NCBI GenBank assembly: GCA_005888695.1
Contig: VBBH01000205.1
Location: 1 to 5,669 of the forward strand
Source: Candidatus Bathyarchaeota archaeon
Lineage (GTDB): Archaea; Thermoproteota; Bathyarchaeia; 40CM-2-53-6
Direction of reading: 5' to 3'
Length of the DNA stretch: 5,669 nucleotides
Made by a program: the position numbers and the translations under genes. The notes under the pieces were generated by a model that was not told where the DNA came from, made no database searches, and was given only the letters and a program-made list of their open reading frames with translations. Of the stretch, positions 5,571 through 5,669 are shown piece by piece. How positions within the stretch are numbered: position 1 is the stretch's first letter; the number at the start of each line of letters is the position of its first letter.

Positions 5571-5669
5571 TGGCGGGCCCGGTGGGATTCGAACCCACGG
5601 CCTTTAGCCGGAGACCCTCGCATAGTCTCCTACAGCTGTCTCCGTTCTGGTAGGACCCCATCTGTGCTT
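5571..5669 (-). tRNA. tRNA, 3' exon plus part of an intron (5' half outside window)
   Basis: Read on the minus strand, the 3' half of a tRNA is exact. The encoded CCA is at 5573-5571, discriminator G at 5574 and acceptor 3' strand CGGGCCC at 5581-5575. The T arm is GTGGG-TTCGAAT-CCCAC at 5598-5582, with a 5-base variable loop at 5603-5599. The 3' strand of the anticodon stem, GCTAA, is at 5608-5604. Upstream of about 5609 the sequence no longer resembles a D arm and the matching 5' acceptor strand (GGGCCCG) is absent from the window, so an intron of at least ~60 bases near position 37/38 is the simplest explanation, and it is a common one in archaea. The anticodon is off the window. The predicted acceptor GGGCCCG with discriminator G is shared by archaeal tRNA-Lys and tRNA-Arg genes, so isotype stays open. 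Alternatives are a split tRNA half or a duplicated attachment-site remnant. Confidence 0.78.
5610..5669 (-). other. Probable tRNA intron segment (3' part)
   Basis: This stretch separates the tRNA 3' exon from its unseen 5' exon. It contains CGGAGAC (minus-strand reading, 5644-5638) that can pair over seven bases with GTCTCCG at 5615-5609, next to the anticodon stem. A second GGAGAC at 5630-5625 can pair with the same partner. Such a helix beside the exon junction is what an archaeal bulge-helix-bulge intron would need, but the 5' splice site is outside the window and I could not fit a canonical motif from one side only, so the exact boundary is uncertain. Confidence 0.45.

Noticed and set aside
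5458..5661. 67-codon minus-strand frame through the tRNA
   Set aside because: It runs through the conserved tRNA T arm; the protein reading is a by-product of the RNA gene.
1..5669. CRISPR arrays, transposases, integrases or terminal inverted repeats of insertion sequences
   Set aside because: No regularly spaced direct repeats and no such proteins are seen anywhere in the window.

Overview
The window looks archaeal. A tRNA 3' end on the minus strand appears to be cut off from its anticodon region by an intron. The large surface protein has archaeal-style tandem Ig/macroglobulin-like domains, and a small helical minus-strand protein has the feel of families seen in Nitrososphaeria/Thaumarchaeota-type genomes. 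A TACK-group archaeon is my best inference, from memory of family features and not from any search.

Layout. Positions 1-330 hold the end of a secreted or cell-surface protein whose start lies outside the window. After a 29-base gap comes a very long gene (about 360-3026). It encodes a type I membrane protein with a signal peptide, an N-terminal beta-rich region, a jelly-roll-like domain, about four tandem Ig/MG2-like domains, one C-terminal membrane helix and a 48-residue basic cytoplasmic tail. Its signal peptide can only be read from a non-standard CTG start at 360; the first ordinary start (GTG 483) lies beyond the signal peptide. Fifteen bases further on is a MinD/ParA-type ATPase (3042-3878). 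The three genes share a strand with tiny gaps and are probably one transcription unit.

A 351-base gap follows (3879-4229) with no credible gene. It has one 8-pair hairpin, and a perfect 8-base inverted repeat just ahead of msrA. msrA (4230-4814) is a complete peptide methionine-S-sulfoxide reductase. It meets a minus-strand small helical protein of unknown function (5017-5388) across a 202-base convergent gap rich in inverted repeats. Beyond a further gap, the right edge (5571-5669) holds the 3' exon of a minus-strand tRNA and what is probably part of its intron; the 5' half and anticodon are off the window.

How the genes may work together: the surface protein and MinD-type ATPase form the most interesting pair. 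A membrane protein with a charged cytosolic tail encoded directly before a MinD-like switch ATPase suggests positioning or assembly of a surface structure. That is inference from gene order and topology. MsrA is a stand-alone repair enzyme and shows no clear link to the operon.
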